Assembly: GCA_038501195.1 (NCBI GenBank)
Contig: JBBPUQ010000009.1
Coordinates: 3,782,001 to 3,846,000, forward strand
Direction: 5' to 3'
DNA length: 64,000 bases
Origin: Nemania diffusa
Lineage: Eukaryota; Ascomycota; Sordariomycetes; Xylariales; Xylariaceae
This document shows positions 23,350 through 35,892 of the stretch, piece after piece. A program made the translations under genes and the position numbers. The notes beneath the pieces were generated by a model that was not told where the DNA came from, did not search any database, and saw only the letters and a program-made list of their open reading frames with translations. Position 1 is the stretch's first letter, and the number at the start of each line of letters is the position of its first letter.

Positions 23350-25217
23350 TAACAAAGCTACTCACTGTGTCTTGTCGGATGGGCAAAGGGATATAAGCTT
23401 ACAGGCTCCCCACCGTTGCTCATTGGTTGTGTGCGTGCTTTGCTCCTACTGTATAGCGTAATCTAACATACGCACGTGTAACTACGAATGATCATATTGT
23501 AGTATATTTATGTATATAGAGTAGTAGTAGTACCGCATGCTTACTGTGTTTCGTGTCTTTTTTCTTTATCTTTCCGGTTCTTTATATTTTCGGTCTCCTT
23601 AAGGATCTAGTCTCCGTAGCAAATCCCTCTATGAATCGGTACCATCAACCGGTGTTGGCTTGATGTAAGAGCTCTTGGCAGACGGGAATACACGGCAATA
23701 GCACTTTAACATGAGTGCAGCTTAGTGCTCACAACCCTTACCTACGACGGTTAGATGATCTCCGGAATTGCATGCCTACCCGCACGCCACAGCGCATACG
23801 GCCGCTGACACTGACGAAATCTAGCAGCAAGATGATGTTCGTATCTACGTAGATACCTAGGTACATACCTAGTCCATGCGTAAAAGAGTTCCCCTTTTCT
23901 GCCCTTTGTTTCTCTCTCTCTTTAAGACACACCCAACGAACTGGTAATGTTTTACTAGTCTGCCTCAACGAGAAAGAATATTAATTTCAGGGCTAGGGAA
24001 TTAATTATAAAACTTCTTTCAACGTCATGATAGCTTTTGAAACACTCGAGTCTTCCGAGGTAAACGCCCTCGGGATGATCTATTCACCTAGCTGACCCGG
24101 TATGCATGCAGGCTGCCGATACCAAGAGCCACTTTCTACCGGAAATAAGAAGGGATCTGAACCAAGCTTTTCCCTCGAGCATGTTAGCGTTACGGCCAAG
24201 AGCGGGGGAGTTACACTAGAATATGAGTCCTACCTATTTCGGCCTTTAACAGTTTATCGGTGTTAAATCCTCGTGGCATCCAAGACATCCTAGTGGTCGG
24301 GCATGGTTTTGCGGTGTACAGTACCTGCCTACATGTAAACTACGCATACTGCGTACGCCTCTGCATTTACATGATTCATTGTAACCTAGTCGCCGATTTT
24401 CGCCGTTAATGCTACCTAAATTATGTAGGTGTGAGAGGAATATTGACCTGTCAATCCTCTTTCACCGGTTCACCGGACTCGACCTTACAGTAGTATCTGG
24501 ACGGTCAAAAAAAAAAAAAAGAGCATAACCTTGATATCGTGTATAACCTACTGCGTATTTACCTATCTTATGGTAATGTTTGCCCGAATAGGTTCTTTGT
24601 TCACTTAAGTAGGGTGCTAGTATTACTTAGAATATCCATGCTCATAGTTCAGCATCTCTTTTAGTCCAAGCTATAATAAACATCGCCTGAGTTGCCAGCG
24701 TCAGCTTGATTTCTAACCGCCAGGCACACTTTATCTATCCAGATGACAGCAATCCTTTCTCCGTGAAAACAAACATAAGAGTATGCACGTGGCTGGCGGC
24801 AACTAATTTGACCCCAACGACAAAGCCGCAATCTGACATCTTGCTTGTAGCTCCCAATGGCCAGAATCTCACAAGTTCTTTCCATCGGTCTCCATTAGCT
24901 GAAACCCGGGTCTGCGTTGCTTTGTCCCCGACCGCCTTTCGGCATTCGTGCGTATTTGTATTTACGGGACCAAGCGGGTCTTTGATCCCGCACTTGACGA
25001 ATTCGCTTATACTTCCCTCCTGCTGCTGATCAGGATCGGTGGGGGTTCCGGATCAGACCCAGGTACCTGCACCAACAACCTTTTCTCTTGGCAACAGAAT
25101 TGTGCCTCTGATTTTGATACGCTCTTTATATATATACGCTCCCTGATATATTGTGTTTATGTCGTATTGTGTGCTCATCGACACTACACACAAGCGTGCC
25201 TGTCTCTCAATCTTAGG
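23350..25217. other. 1.9-kb intergenic spacer
   Basis: No gene is seen. A poly-A run lies at about 24507-24520, and TACCTAGGTA is at 23854-23863. The last 100 bp are the core promoter of the following MFS gene. Confidence 0.45.
25127..25136 (+). promoter_or_regulatory. TATA-like element of the first MFS gene
   Basis: An alternating TATATATA run about 85 bp before the ATG at 25218. The placement is appropriate but the sequence is simple, so the call is weak. Confidence 0.3.
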
Positions 25218-27269
25218 ATGGGCACTGTAGATCTAGGCGGTGACGGTGCGTCATCGCAAGGTTCAAGTCGAGGGTTTGGCCAGAGGGAACTCGAGGATGC
25301 CACTAGATATCCCGGTCATAGGCCGAACATGTCTGAAGATGATACAACAATGGATGACGAGAAAATAGAAAAACGGTACGAGAAAAAGGACGATGAGAAA
25401 ACCACAGAACTCAGCAGACAGACATCGTTGTCGTCGCTGGCAACGGGCACCCAGGTTTCCGTATTACTCAATCTCGACAGCGAGATAAAAACTCTGTATC
25501 TCACCTTCGACACTCCCTTGCCAGCTCCGAATCTCGTCTCGGAACGGCCCTGGTCGGGGATCACAGCATCGCCCGACCTCTCCGGCTACATCGACCCGAT
25601 GCGTTGGCCCGCGGCGCGGAAGAATGTCATGGTCGCCATATCCTGCATAGCCACCCTGTTCACGGCCTACACGGCGGGTGCGTACTCCCCGCCCTTGAGC
25701 CTGATCACCGAGGAGCTTCACACGACTCGCGAGGTCGCCTTGCTGGGCATCACGACGTTTTGCTTTGGTTTTGCGTATGCGCCCATGGTCCTCGCCCCGT
25801 TCTCCGAGATCAATGGGCGCTACCCGGTCTTTGCCATTGCCGGTGTTTTCTTTGTCGTTTTCCAGGCCGCCTGCGGCCTCGTCAACACGGTCCCGGGCAT
25901 TCTCTTCGCCCGACTCCTTAAGGGTGCCGGCGGAAGCGTGTTTAGTACCATGGTGGGCGGTGTCATATCTGATATGTACGACAAGGAGGCCCGGAATACG
26001 CCCATGGCTCTTTTCAGCGGAGCCGTGCTTTTCGGGACCGGTCTGGGACCTTTGATCTCTTCCATCATCGTTCAATCCAGCGAGCCTGGCAGCGAGACGT
26101 GGAAGTGGGTGTTTTGGCACCAGGTCATTGTGGACTTTATTTTGATGGTTGCTGTTATTGGGCTGTTTAAGGAGAGCCGGGGCTCGGTTGTGCTGTCCAA
26201 GAAGGCGAAGGTGTTGAATAAATGGTATGAGGAGTTGGAGACGAAAGGCTTCGTCGGGGTTTGGGTCCAAGAAGATGTGTTGTCGGCGTTCGATCTGCAG
26301 CAGCCCCCTGCCCAACTCCCCGAAGACGGCGAGAAACGGCCGTCCACGTCGATCGAGGCCCCTTCAAGCCCCGCGGGGCTAAGACTCCAACGCATTCGCT
26401 GGACAACCAAGGCAGACGAAGAACGGGGCTCCATCATGATGATGGTTTCCACGTCACTCACCCGACCCTTCCATTTGCTCTTTACTGAACCCATTGTCTT
26501 CTTCTTCTCCTTGTGGGTGTCGTTTGCCTGGGCGGTTCTTTATCTAACATTCGGGTCCATCCCACTCGTGTTCCGTCGGCAGTATGGCTTCAACATCGAG
26601 CAGTCTGGTTTCGTGTTCGCTTCCATGATTGTCGGATCTATCATCGCAACCACCTTGGGAATTCTGCAGGACCATGCCCTGAAGCACCGAAATTGGACAG
26701 GTATGTCAACCAGTTCAGGCAGCGAAAGCGGCTATGACATTATTGAGCCAAGCAACCATAGCTTCTGGGTATACATTCGACGGAGATTTCCGGCCGAATC
26801 GCCCGAGTCTAGGCTCTACTTGACTTGCTTCACGGGTGTGTTACTCCCGATTGGTCTATTCTTGTTCGGATTTTGCTCCCGGCCCTCAATCCATTGGATC
26901 GTCCCGACGATCGCCATCGGGCTCGCCACTACAGGCATCTACTACATCTATCTGGCCACCTTCAACTATCTCGCCGATATTTACCAGACCTACGCATCTT
27001 CGGCCCTCGCGGCACAATCATTCTGTCGCAACATCTTGGGTGGCGTGTTCCCGCTCGTGACGACGATGCTGTTTACGAACCTAGGAGAAGGGGCTGCTGG
27101 CGGGCTCTTGGGTGCTATCGCGACCGTCTTGGCCGTGGTCCCCTGGGTCTTGGTCTTCTTTGGCGAGAGGATCCGGCGGAGAAGTAAATATGCTGTTGTA
27201 AGTGATCCCACACTCCGCTAGGGATACACAATTACTAACTTACTATAGGCCTTACAGAAATCTGCGTAG
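25218..27269 (+). CDS. MFS drug:H+ antiporter-type transporter (DHA1)
   Basis: A long exon (25218-27197) and a terminal micro-exon (27249-27269) give 666 aa. The 51-nt intron has GTAAGT, a TTACTAAC branch and CTATAG; without it the frame would close after about 8 more codons, so the C-terminus differs little. A 140-residue hydrophilic, acidic N-terminus precedes about 12 membrane segments. Family marks are APFSEINGRYPV (the D/E-x-x-GRR-like loop of DHA1 carriers), GPLISS in helix 5, and a long central cytoplasmic loop. Such carriers export drugs or metabolites across the plasma membrane. The ATG at 25218 is preferred over the open frame upstream, which translates into a non-protein-like stretch. 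Confidence 0.87.
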
Positions 27270-28644
27270 GGCACCAGCTCACCTTAGGGTGTGATAAGTA
27301 GGAACAGCTTCATTCGGAACACATTTTTATGCACTTGCCTAGGAATATATAGATATCTACACAGTCGAATACCCTCTCCGAATGGCGCTCGTCTGTTTGG
27401 GTTCTTCTCTCATTCATGTTATTTCTATCAGCTCGTTACCATCTAGACCCACTTACATTAGACATCCGTCACCGGGTTTTGCCTCTTGATTGCTGTCTTG
27501 CCATTTCTAACTGACATCAAGACTTTCGGCTTTTCTACAATTGTTCGAGTTCGCGGGTCCATGTCCTCTTTAGGGCAGGCCAAAGCATCAGGGGCTATTT
27601 TCATCAATGGCGCCCTCGTTGAGTGAAGTGGATGGCGTGAGATCAGTCGCTTTCATAGGGTAATATCAAGACCGAGTTGCTATAATATACCTCTTAATCG
27701 ATTCAATAAATACAAAGAGTATAATATTTGGAAGAAACTCATGAGCGAAACCTATGTGAATACCCGAAAAAAGAAGCCTGTGCAATAGATGTATAGGTTC
27801 GTGACCTAATAGAGGCTCGCACTTATATCTCTTCTTTTTTACCGCCAAGCTAACATATTCTTTAACAAACTAAGGAAACCTTCGTAGATCGACTATCATT
27901 CATAGTCTTGCTTCCACAACTGACGTATAAACTGCCTAGGTAGTATAGCATTTCTGTACTAGCTACCAGCGTCAAAGCATTTTCTTAGTTAATGTCGGAT
28001 TATTGTCGAGGTCTAGATTACAATCGTATATACAATAATCATTTACATTTCAAGGGTAGTTGTAATGAATCAAATGATATTTGGTACCCCTCATCTTGAT
28101 TTCAAACTACTTTCTTATTAGGAGGGGGGTGTACCTTGTTGTCTCATCCCATACTTTACACCACCCCTGCGACCATCCAATAGTGACACCAATTCAACTC
28201 CTGTTGGTAATAGTACATAAACTACACAGAGAATTTCACATAATTGGTGGCTATTAATCGGAATTAAGCTTACAGCCGTATTTACTTCCCTAATCCCATG
28301 AAACGACATGAAGTTAAGGGATGTGGAAAATACTGGTACTATCTATATATGTATATGTTGCTGACGTCGATGGATGTGGTCCGAAATGAGGACCAACGAT
28401 TGGTCGGGTCGGAAACATTCACCTCTGATTGGACAATTCAATATCCCCTTGTTTCCAGGCGACAGCCCGTTGTGTCATTTGACTCAAACTATACCAACAC
28501 GGAGATGTGAGAACTGAAAAGCATTGTGGTATGAAATATGGTGATAAATAGTCCAAGTCGCGGCTCTCCAGCCCATCATTTCGAACAACAATCAAAGCCA
28601 ACCTACTTGGACTTACCTGATCATTCCAATTTCTAGAAGCGAAA
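27270..28644. other. 1.4-kb intergenic spacer
   Basis: AT-rich, with only short frames and no recognisable feature. Confidence 0.45.
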
Positions 28645-29749
28645 ATGTCGACTCCGGCCAAGATGAAAGTCGTTTGCGGCACTATGTCCTTCGGCGCCCC
28701 GAGTATGACCTCCCTCTCCCTACATCGGATGATAAACTATATACCATTTCACTAACTATGCATGCATAGATACTCGAGGGTCTCCTCATATCAATACTGT
28801 AGAGCAGGCCACCGAAGTGCTCGAGGTATTCCAGCGCCACGGCCACAATGAGCTGGACTCAGCCCGTGCATATGGAGAGGGCACAACCGAGAAACTCCTC
28901 GGCGATCTCAAATGGCAGGATCGCGGCCTCAAGAGTGAGCTCACAACTAATATCCCGCAAAATCCTTTCCCCCCTGACTAACACAACCCCCTCCCAGTGG
29001 ACACCAAACTCTACCCATCCGCAGGCCACGCGATGGAGAAGGGCAGCGGCTACACGCACAAGCCAGAGGACCTGCGCCGCGGCCTGCTCGACAGCCTAGC
29101 GGCCCTCAAGACAGACAAGATCGACATCTTCTACCTGCACGGCCCGGACCGCGCCACCCCCTACGAGGACACGCTGCGCGCCGTGGACGAGCTGCACCGC
29201 GAGGGCTACTTCGCCCGCTTCGGCGTGAGCAACTACATGGCGTGGGAGGTGGCGCAGATGTGCGAGATCAGCGCGCGCCACGGCTGGATCGCGCCGACGG
29301 CGTACGAGGGGCACTACCACGCGCTGCAGCGCCGCGTCGCCGACGAGCTGCTGCCGTGCCTGCGCCACTACGGCGTGTCCCTGTACGTCTACTCGCCGCT
29401 CGCCAGCGGGTTCCTGACGGGGCGGTACGCGCGCGGCGGCCGCGAGGTCGACAACCTGCACTTGCGCATGCTCTGGAACAGCGGGTACTACGACGCGCTG
29501 GACATCATCCAGCCCGTGGCGGACAGGCTCGGGCTCACGGTGGCGGAGATGGCGCTGCGCTGGCTGGTGCACCATGCGGGGCTTAAGCCCGAGCTGGGGG
29601 ACGCGGTCATCCTCGGCGCCGGCGGCGTGAAGAATCTGGAGAGTAACCTGGTGGATCTGGAGAAGGGGCCGCTGCCGGATGAGGCTGTGAAGGCGCTGGA
29701 TGATGCTTGGTTGGTCTGTAAGGCCTACGCGCCTAAGTACTGGTATTAA
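28645..29749 (+). CDS. Aldo-keto reductase, AKR7/aflatoxin-aldehyde-reductase-like
   Basis: Exons 28645-28702, 28770-28934 and 28998-29749 give 324 aa. Intron 1 has an ACTAAC branch just before its TAG. The catalytic tetrad is visible: Asp and Tyr in ELDSARAYGEG, Lys in MDTKLYPS, and His in IFYLHGPDRATP. The overall pattern (GTMSFGAP start, KTDKIDIFYLHGPD, FGVSNY, the C-terminal KAYAPKYWY) matches the AKR7 family of aldehyde reductases, including the fungal aflatoxin B1-aldehyde reductase-like group. These cytosolic NADPH enzymes reduce dialdehydes and succinic semialdehyde. Exon 3 is strikingly GC-rich compared with exons 1 and 2. The gene sits between two MFS transporter genes, consistent with but not proof of a shared pathway. 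Confidence 0.88.
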
Positions 29750-30832
29750 GCGACGGGTTTCATACCAGTCATCAACCGTAGGTAGGTAGTTTAGATAGCA
29801 ATGCTTTTACTTAGTATAGGCCGTCCAGCAGTCACATTTTCGACATTTAAAATATTGCTTAGAAAGCAATTTGGTAGATTCTACTTACATACCACTTATA
29901 CAATATGTTCTGCTAGTGATTCAGCTACCCCTTTTGATCGCTTTCGATACCAACCCCATCAAACCAATTGTACTACATATCGATATAACATGCAAGTCAT
30001 AACGCCGCTTTATTTCTTATATTTTATGGAATGTAAGGCCTCAGAAAGTTCGTTCATATACTAATTTGTTGGATGAATTATCTTCGCGCTACTCAAACTA
30101 CAGTCTTGCACTATCTTTGTAGATAGATATTCCCCAACTTTCTGATTATAAGAAGCGTCTTGTGCGCCCGAATGTGCCATTGTAGAATGTGGATACATGA
30201 AATTGTTCTACCTACCATTCTTCCACGCGTAGCATCAATGCTTTCATGACCGCATGCGGCATCGGGCTTTGATCGGCTCGGCTTCATCCGCTCGCTAAAG
30301 TAGTACGTTTATGCATGCGAGGTCTCAGTTTCTAAATAGGTCATCGGCAGTCCGGGGTAATTCATTCCATGGTAGGTAGGCGGCGATGTGTGTGGGAAGA
30401 ATGTAACATACCCCGATTTCTGTCACCTTGTAGGACATTGGAGTATGCGTCAAGTCGGAGCTTCTCGCAATTCAGGTCTATCTACCAACCTATTATATAA
30501 CTGAAACACATACCTACTGGGGTTGAGGACGTCGCTAAACGCGGGTTTGTAACACTTAATGGCGTCTGTATACATACAGTACCTACAGGGTAGCACCCAC
30601 GAGAAAACCCTGACCCCAACCACCCGAGACAGAAACGAACCATGGTAGATGGTATAGTAATGACCTAACTAGACACGATAATATGAGACAATATCATGAT
30701 TGTTCAGTTACGCGGTTGATAGATCAATAGATACATACGTATAGTGTGTATAGAGAAGTTTGTAGTGGAATTATTTTCTAAATTAAATAAATATAAATAC
30801 AACATTTCCTCATCCCTAGATATTTACCTATA
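29750..30832. other. 1.1-kb intergenic spacer
   Basis: 3' flanks of the convergent aldo-keto reductase and second MFS gene. No gene or clear repeat is seen. Confidence 0.45.
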
Positions 30833-32655
30833 TCACAAATTCTTAATTGGGTATCTCGTCCGTAAAAGCTCACCATACCTGAGAATACCAAACGACACAG
30901 GTAGGAAGAGGATAGCAATGAACGCTAATAAACTATTCCCCCAGCCGTATCCCAGTCGATCATACAGGCTGAGGCCGGCCAAAGGCAAGACGGCTCCCGC
31001 GACGGACCGGATAATGGTGTTGGAGGCCAATGCGGAAGCCGCGTAGATGGTGAAGGCGTCGACGAGATACGTTTGGATGGAGAAGAAGACCAGGATATTG
31101 CCGATACCACCGAGCGCAGTCCCGATGATGGGCACGATCCAGTGGACCTTCTTCTCGGCCGTCCAGCCATAGAGAAACAGGCCGATGGGAATGAAGATAG
31201 CGCCCACCGGAAGAAGCGGGAGGCGGTACTCGGGTTTCATGCCCTTCTTCTCCGTGCCGGATTCCTCGGCTAGCTTGTCTGCTTCTGCTGCCTTTCTGCT
31301 GATGTACCTATCCGACGTGGCGCTGTAAATGACCACACCGATGAAGCTCCCGACGCCGAGGCCGATGAAGGAAAGCCCAACAAGCGCCGTGGAGAAGCCG
31401 TATTGGTTCTGGAACACCTCGGTCATGGTCGTGAACTGCACGTAGAGATAGCCGTAGGTGAGCGCGGTATAGAGAGCCATTATGCCCACGATGGGCGAGC
31501 GGGCGAACATCTTGAGGGGGCGAACGGCGCTGCGCTTGAAAAAGTCAGTCGGCGATAACCCGATGTCTAGTTTCGAGCGCAGGAGTTCATTGCCTGTCTC
31601 TTTGCGCAGTCTTTCGACCTTTCGATTCAGCAGGACGGGCGCGTAGCTCTCCTTCATCACGAACAACATGACGACGGTGATGAAGCCGCTGATGATGGCC
31701 AGCAGCCAGAAGTTCCACCGCCAGCCCTTGGCGTCGGACAGGAAGCCGCCCGCGATGGGCCCGATGATGGGACCTAGCAAGGGGCCGATGCTATACGCGG
31801 CTAGGACGGTACCCCGATGCTTTTGCGCGATCATGTCGGCGACCGTGCCGCCGCCGTTGGTGACGGGCGCGACGCCGAACAGACCGGCCAGGAACCGGAA
31901 GGCGATGAGAGAGTTGAGACTGGGCGCCAGGGCGCAGGCGACGGAGAATGCGACAAAGCCGACGTTGCAGACGTGGTAGACGGGGACGCGCCCGTAGATC
32001 TCGGATAAGGGGGCCAGTAGGATGGGGCCGGCGGCGAATCCTAACAGGTAAACTGAGACGACGAAGGTAGCGATCTGGGGCGACGTGGAGTGGAATTCCT
32101 CGAGGACGAGGGGTACGCCTGGGGCAAATATGGCTACAAGATGATCAGTTATTGTTGTTTACAAGCAAACAAATAAATAAATAAATAAGATATAGGGTAC
32201 ATATATATCATGTATATATATATATATATATTCTACTTACACGAGGCCAATGGCGCTATGAAAGTCTGAAAGCTCACACAGCCCGTGTTGAGCCACTTGC
32301 GTGTTGCCGACCAGTTGTAAGGGTTTTCGGGATCGTCGTCGCCATCCCACCACACAACGTTAGGGTCATCCTCGTCGCCGCTCGAGGGTGTCTGCTCGAG
32401 CTCTCGTCCTTTTTCTATATCGTGATCCGCGTGATCTATGGTTGCACCAGACCGTCTTCTTCTTTGAGCGTCTATGGACTGCAGTCTCTTTAATTCGCCC
32501 TCCTCGTCTAACACGTAGCCTGCGCTCGAGGGTATGTCGGCGTCATGTCCCTCCTCGACGGCCTGGGTCACTTTGCGCTCAAGCTGTAGATGCTCCTCGC
32601 TGTCCTCGTTGCCGTGAGCATGTGCTGTAGCTACCGTTGAGGTAGTGTCCGACAT
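30833..32655 (-). CDS. MFS transporter, DHA1 multidrug type
   Basis: Exons 32655-32241 and 32133-30833 give 571 aa. The 107-nt intron has GTAAGT and CTTGTAG and carries (TA)9 and an AAAT repeat. The N-terminal 115 residues are hydrophilic and end in DDPENPYNWSATRKW, the typical lead-in of fungal DHA1 carriers. Then come APLSEIYGRVPVYHV (loop 2-3 signature), GLFGVAPVTNGGGTVADM and GPLLGPIIGPIAGGFL (helix 5 antiporter motif), and about 12 membrane helices in all. The likely role is proton-coupled export of a drug or metabolite at the plasma membrane. ATG at 32655 is the first Met in frame. Confidence 0.88.
32169..32231. repeat. Simple repeats inside the MFS intron
   Basis: AAAT/AAATAAAT units at about 32169-32188 and (TA)9 at 32213-32230. 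Both lie wholly within the intron at 32134-32240, directly after the donor in the sense of transcription. Confidence 0.8.
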
Positions 32656-34926
32656 GATCACCAACTCGTTTTTTTTTAGAGAACCAGTCTGATGGGTGAG
32701 TGAGAAGGTCGATCTTAGGAGTTTAGTTTTCGAGGGAATGAAATAAAAATATGGAGTAAAACGTGACGACCCTCCTTGACGAGTCGCTTTTAGCCAGCCA
32801 ATACAGTTACTTCAAATAGGTCGATACCTACCTATATAGGTAATAGGTAGCTCGGGTAAAGATGAATAATGAACCGGGGTAACAAAAGTCTGGGGAATAT
32901 CTCCGCATAAAACGGTTGGGATGGATGATACAATGAGTAGTAGCGGGGAACTAGAGACTGCACGTACTCGAAACCGAACGATCAATTAAAGTAGACTTAT
33001 TAAGGATAGGTAAGTATGTATGTACACTGAAAAGGAAGCTGGGGGTATTCTGGAGTTATCTTGCTCGAGTGGATGAATGGCACGGGGTGGCACGAGAACT
33101 ATATATGCGTAGTCACGCAATCCCGATTTACACACGGCATAAGAATAGACATCGGTTACCAAGGACCCGGCTCTCCTTTCAGGGAGGGTAGATACCTACC
33201 TACCTACCTAGCTCCAACGGCCTCCTTCATCCCCCCTCATCAGAAATGCTAGGCGAATCGGTACCTAATCTAAGGTATTTCTTAGCATTAGATTAGGTAG
33301 TAGTTATTCCTTAGGCAGGTTAGGTGGTTAGGACTGGCCCTCCGACCCGGCGGACGGGGCTTCTGTGGCGTGGTGGATGTTGGATGAGGCAGTTTTGGGA
33401 GCTAGGTTCGGTTGTGATTGGCTCTTCGCTCGCCTATAGTTTGTGACGGGATCGAACTAGTGATAGAATACCTAGCGTATTAAGCAAACACCTAGGTCCT
33501 ACAGTTCAAGTTATCTCCGTTCTTCGAAGTAAACCCCGAATTCCGATTCCGTATTATGCATTTTGGTGTGCATCATCTACCAGCTACCTATGTAGGAACT
33601 ATTTCAGCTTGACTAATCTGATTCGATTTGAAGTTCCCGTCTCACTACCAAAGTTTTGCCCAGCACCCGTCATGTTTCGGCCGAGTCACACCCGAGAGGA
33701 CCTTAATCGAGATCGGGTATAGGATATCTACCTACCTAGGTAATAGTCCTAGCTAACTACTAGTTTATGTGTAGGTAGTAGACCATAATGAATATACGCA
33801 ACGCTGCGCAATCATATATATACATTTCCTAGATACCTACCTATGTATATGTCTTGCCGTTGTCTGAGAGCTATGTACATATGTAGATATCTATTTACGG
33901 TCCTACTAGGACTTAACGGGCACTTACAAGTCCCATGCTCGCCATCCTAAATCTTATCACCTTACTATGTAGTGGCATCGACTGATCTGCACATATGATA
34001 TGTACCAATGTAGTGACTGGGGAACGATATACATGCGACTTATATTCATACGTATTCTGTTATTTAAATTTTAAGTAGTTCTACCTTAGGCATTATTATA
34101 AGTATCTAGAGCCGGTGTCTCACTACTACTACTACCTATCGATAGATCAATCAACTCGCGAGCAACCCATGTAAAAGGCGCTCTTGTAAGTATAACATTG
34201 GGGTTATGTACGTGGTACCTCGCGTATAACCATCTACCTTAGGTAATATCTCCATAGTGGTGCGTCAAACGGGACAAACATGTCACCTTACTGGGTAGAT
34301 CCCTGCTTCAACAATGCAGATACGGCTTAAAGACTCGGAGGGTCGGATGGTCGGGCTCGGCCTTACAGAATGCAGGGGTTCCAGGTACGCACAGAGCACA
34401 CCACTTACACGACATGGCGCAGGTACCTATGTACTATATGTTAGTCAGTCACTCTCCCTATAATTAGCACCTGCCCCAGGTTAGGTATTGGGTGGTGGAG
34501 TGCTGGTTATTGTTGACCCGAGGGCGCAATGAGATTATCAATCCTCCAACAACATTTACGCTGATACTTGAGCCCTCCCTTCAGCAAAATCCGGTTTAAG
34601 GGATACGATAGCCGCAAAGAAGTAATTTGGATAGTACTAAAGGACTCTACTTGAACAACATGAATTTCTTTGATCCAAAAGAAGGGATTGGAAGGTTTGT
34701 ACACGAGTAGGTCCCCGAATACGGCGTATTCAGATAGATCATTGAATTATAGGTGATGTATCCCCTGCATAAACAGACATCAACAATCAAAACTTACTTG
34801 CGCGGTCGGTTTGGACGCAAGTGTAAATAAATAAATAAATATATATATATATAAATATATAAATATGTTGCGTTCATCTCGGATGGCAACAAACACGCTC
34901 TTCATAGACCACAACCAAACGCAGCC
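32656..34926. other. 2.3-kb divergent spacer rich in TACCTA motifs
   Basis: Lies between the divergent MFS and methyltransferase genes. It has many copies of TACCTA/TAGGTA, including a tandem run near 33190-33209 and the palindrome TACCTAGGTA at 33733-33742. No coding region is supported. Confidence 0.5.
34824..34866. repeat. AAAT/(AT)n low-complexity tract
   Basis: A run of AAAT units passing into (AT)n, ending about 60 bp before the methyltransferase ATG. It may serve as the TATA region of that gene. Confidence 0.7.
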
Positions 34927-35892
34927 ATGTCGACCGCTACCGCCGCTACCGCCACTACGCCTCTACCCGATGAAGGAGAGACACGAGGCATGGAACAGAC
35001 AACCGGGAAGATCAAGGTCACGCTCACGGGCGTGCCCGAGACGCTGCTGATCTCACTGCTGGGTCGTGCCCGAGACGCCGCGGCGCGGCGCCCCATCCTT
35101 GGCGACCCCTACGCGGAGGGCGTCATGGAGAAGCTCGACTACGACTTTGGACAACTCCGCTTGAATCCCACCCACGTGGCCGCAGTTTCGCTGCGCACCC
35201 GTATCTATGACGGTTGGGCCACGGCATTCCTGGCTACCCACCCCCGCGCTACCGTGCTGCATCTCGCCTGTGGCCTGGACAGCCGCAACCGGAGGGTCGA
35301 CTGGGGGGCCGGCGTGCGCTGGATCGATGTCGATCTCCCCGAGGTGGCCGCCCTCCGCCGCCAAGTGCTCCCGACCTCGTTCCCTGGGCGCGAGTACCGG
35401 CTCGTGGCCGCCGACGCTACCGACCAGGCCTGGCTCGAGGAGATCCCCACAGACCGGCCCGTCCTCGTCATCATGGAGGGACTGCTGTCGTATTTTCCGC
35501 CGGCCGAGGCAACGGGTCTGCTGGGGCGATTAGTCGAGAAGCTCGAGGAAGGCGAGCTGCATTTCGACTGCATGACGGCCAAGGTACTAAAATCGAGCCA
35601 GGAGAATCCCGAGGCTGTCCCCAATAAGGCGGGGTCGTTGTTCCAGTGGGCGGTTGACGACCTGAAGGATGTCGAGAGGATCCATCCTCACATCAAATTA
35701 ATCGAGGCGGTTCGCTACATCGAAGCTCCCGGGATTGAGAAGTTTCCGTTCGTGGCCCGAGCTACGTACTTCGTCATGTCGTGTATGCCGAGTCTGCGGG
35801 ACGGCATACGTTTTGTGCGGTTTGGCTTCTCGAAGGGCTTGATGGACGATTTGGCTGAAGTCGATGCGCTTACCAGTCCACATCCAAATTAA
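34927..35892 (+). CDS. Leucine carboxyl methyltransferase family (TcmP/PpmJ-like) O-methyltransferase
   Basis: An intronless 321-aa frame. The SAM-binding core is VLHLACGLDSRNRRVDW, matching the LGxGLDxR signature of Pfam LCM family enzymes; WIDVDLPEVAALRR supplies the next acidic loop, and VIMEGLLSYFPPAEA is the family's second motif. True Ppm1/LCMT1 methylates the PP2A C-terminus, but this GLDSR/MEGLLSY form is closer to the bacterial and fungal TcmP-like group that O-methylates polyketides and other small acids. It is the last gene of the dispersed metabolic group 22-36 kb. Substrate unknown. Confidence 0.85.
   Translation: MSTATAATATTPLPDEGETRGMEQTTGKIKVTLTGVPETLLISLLGRARDAAARRPILGDPYAEGVMEKLDYDFGQLRLNPTHVAAVSLRTRIYDGWATAFLATHPRATVLHLACGLDSRNRRVDWGAGVRWIDVDLPEVAALRRQVLPTSFPGREYRLVAADATDQAWLEEIPTDRPVLVIMEGLLSYFPPAEATGLLGRLVEKLEEGELHFDCMTAKVLKSSQENPEAVPNKAGSLFQWAVDDLKDVERIHPHIKLIEAVRYIEAPGIEKFPFVARATYFVMSCMPSLRDGIRFVRFGFSKGLMDDLAEVDALTSPHPN

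Noticed and set aside
25464..26315. A 283-codon minus-strand frame
   Set aside because: Antisense shadow of the MFS transporter exon, low-complexity and without membrane segments.
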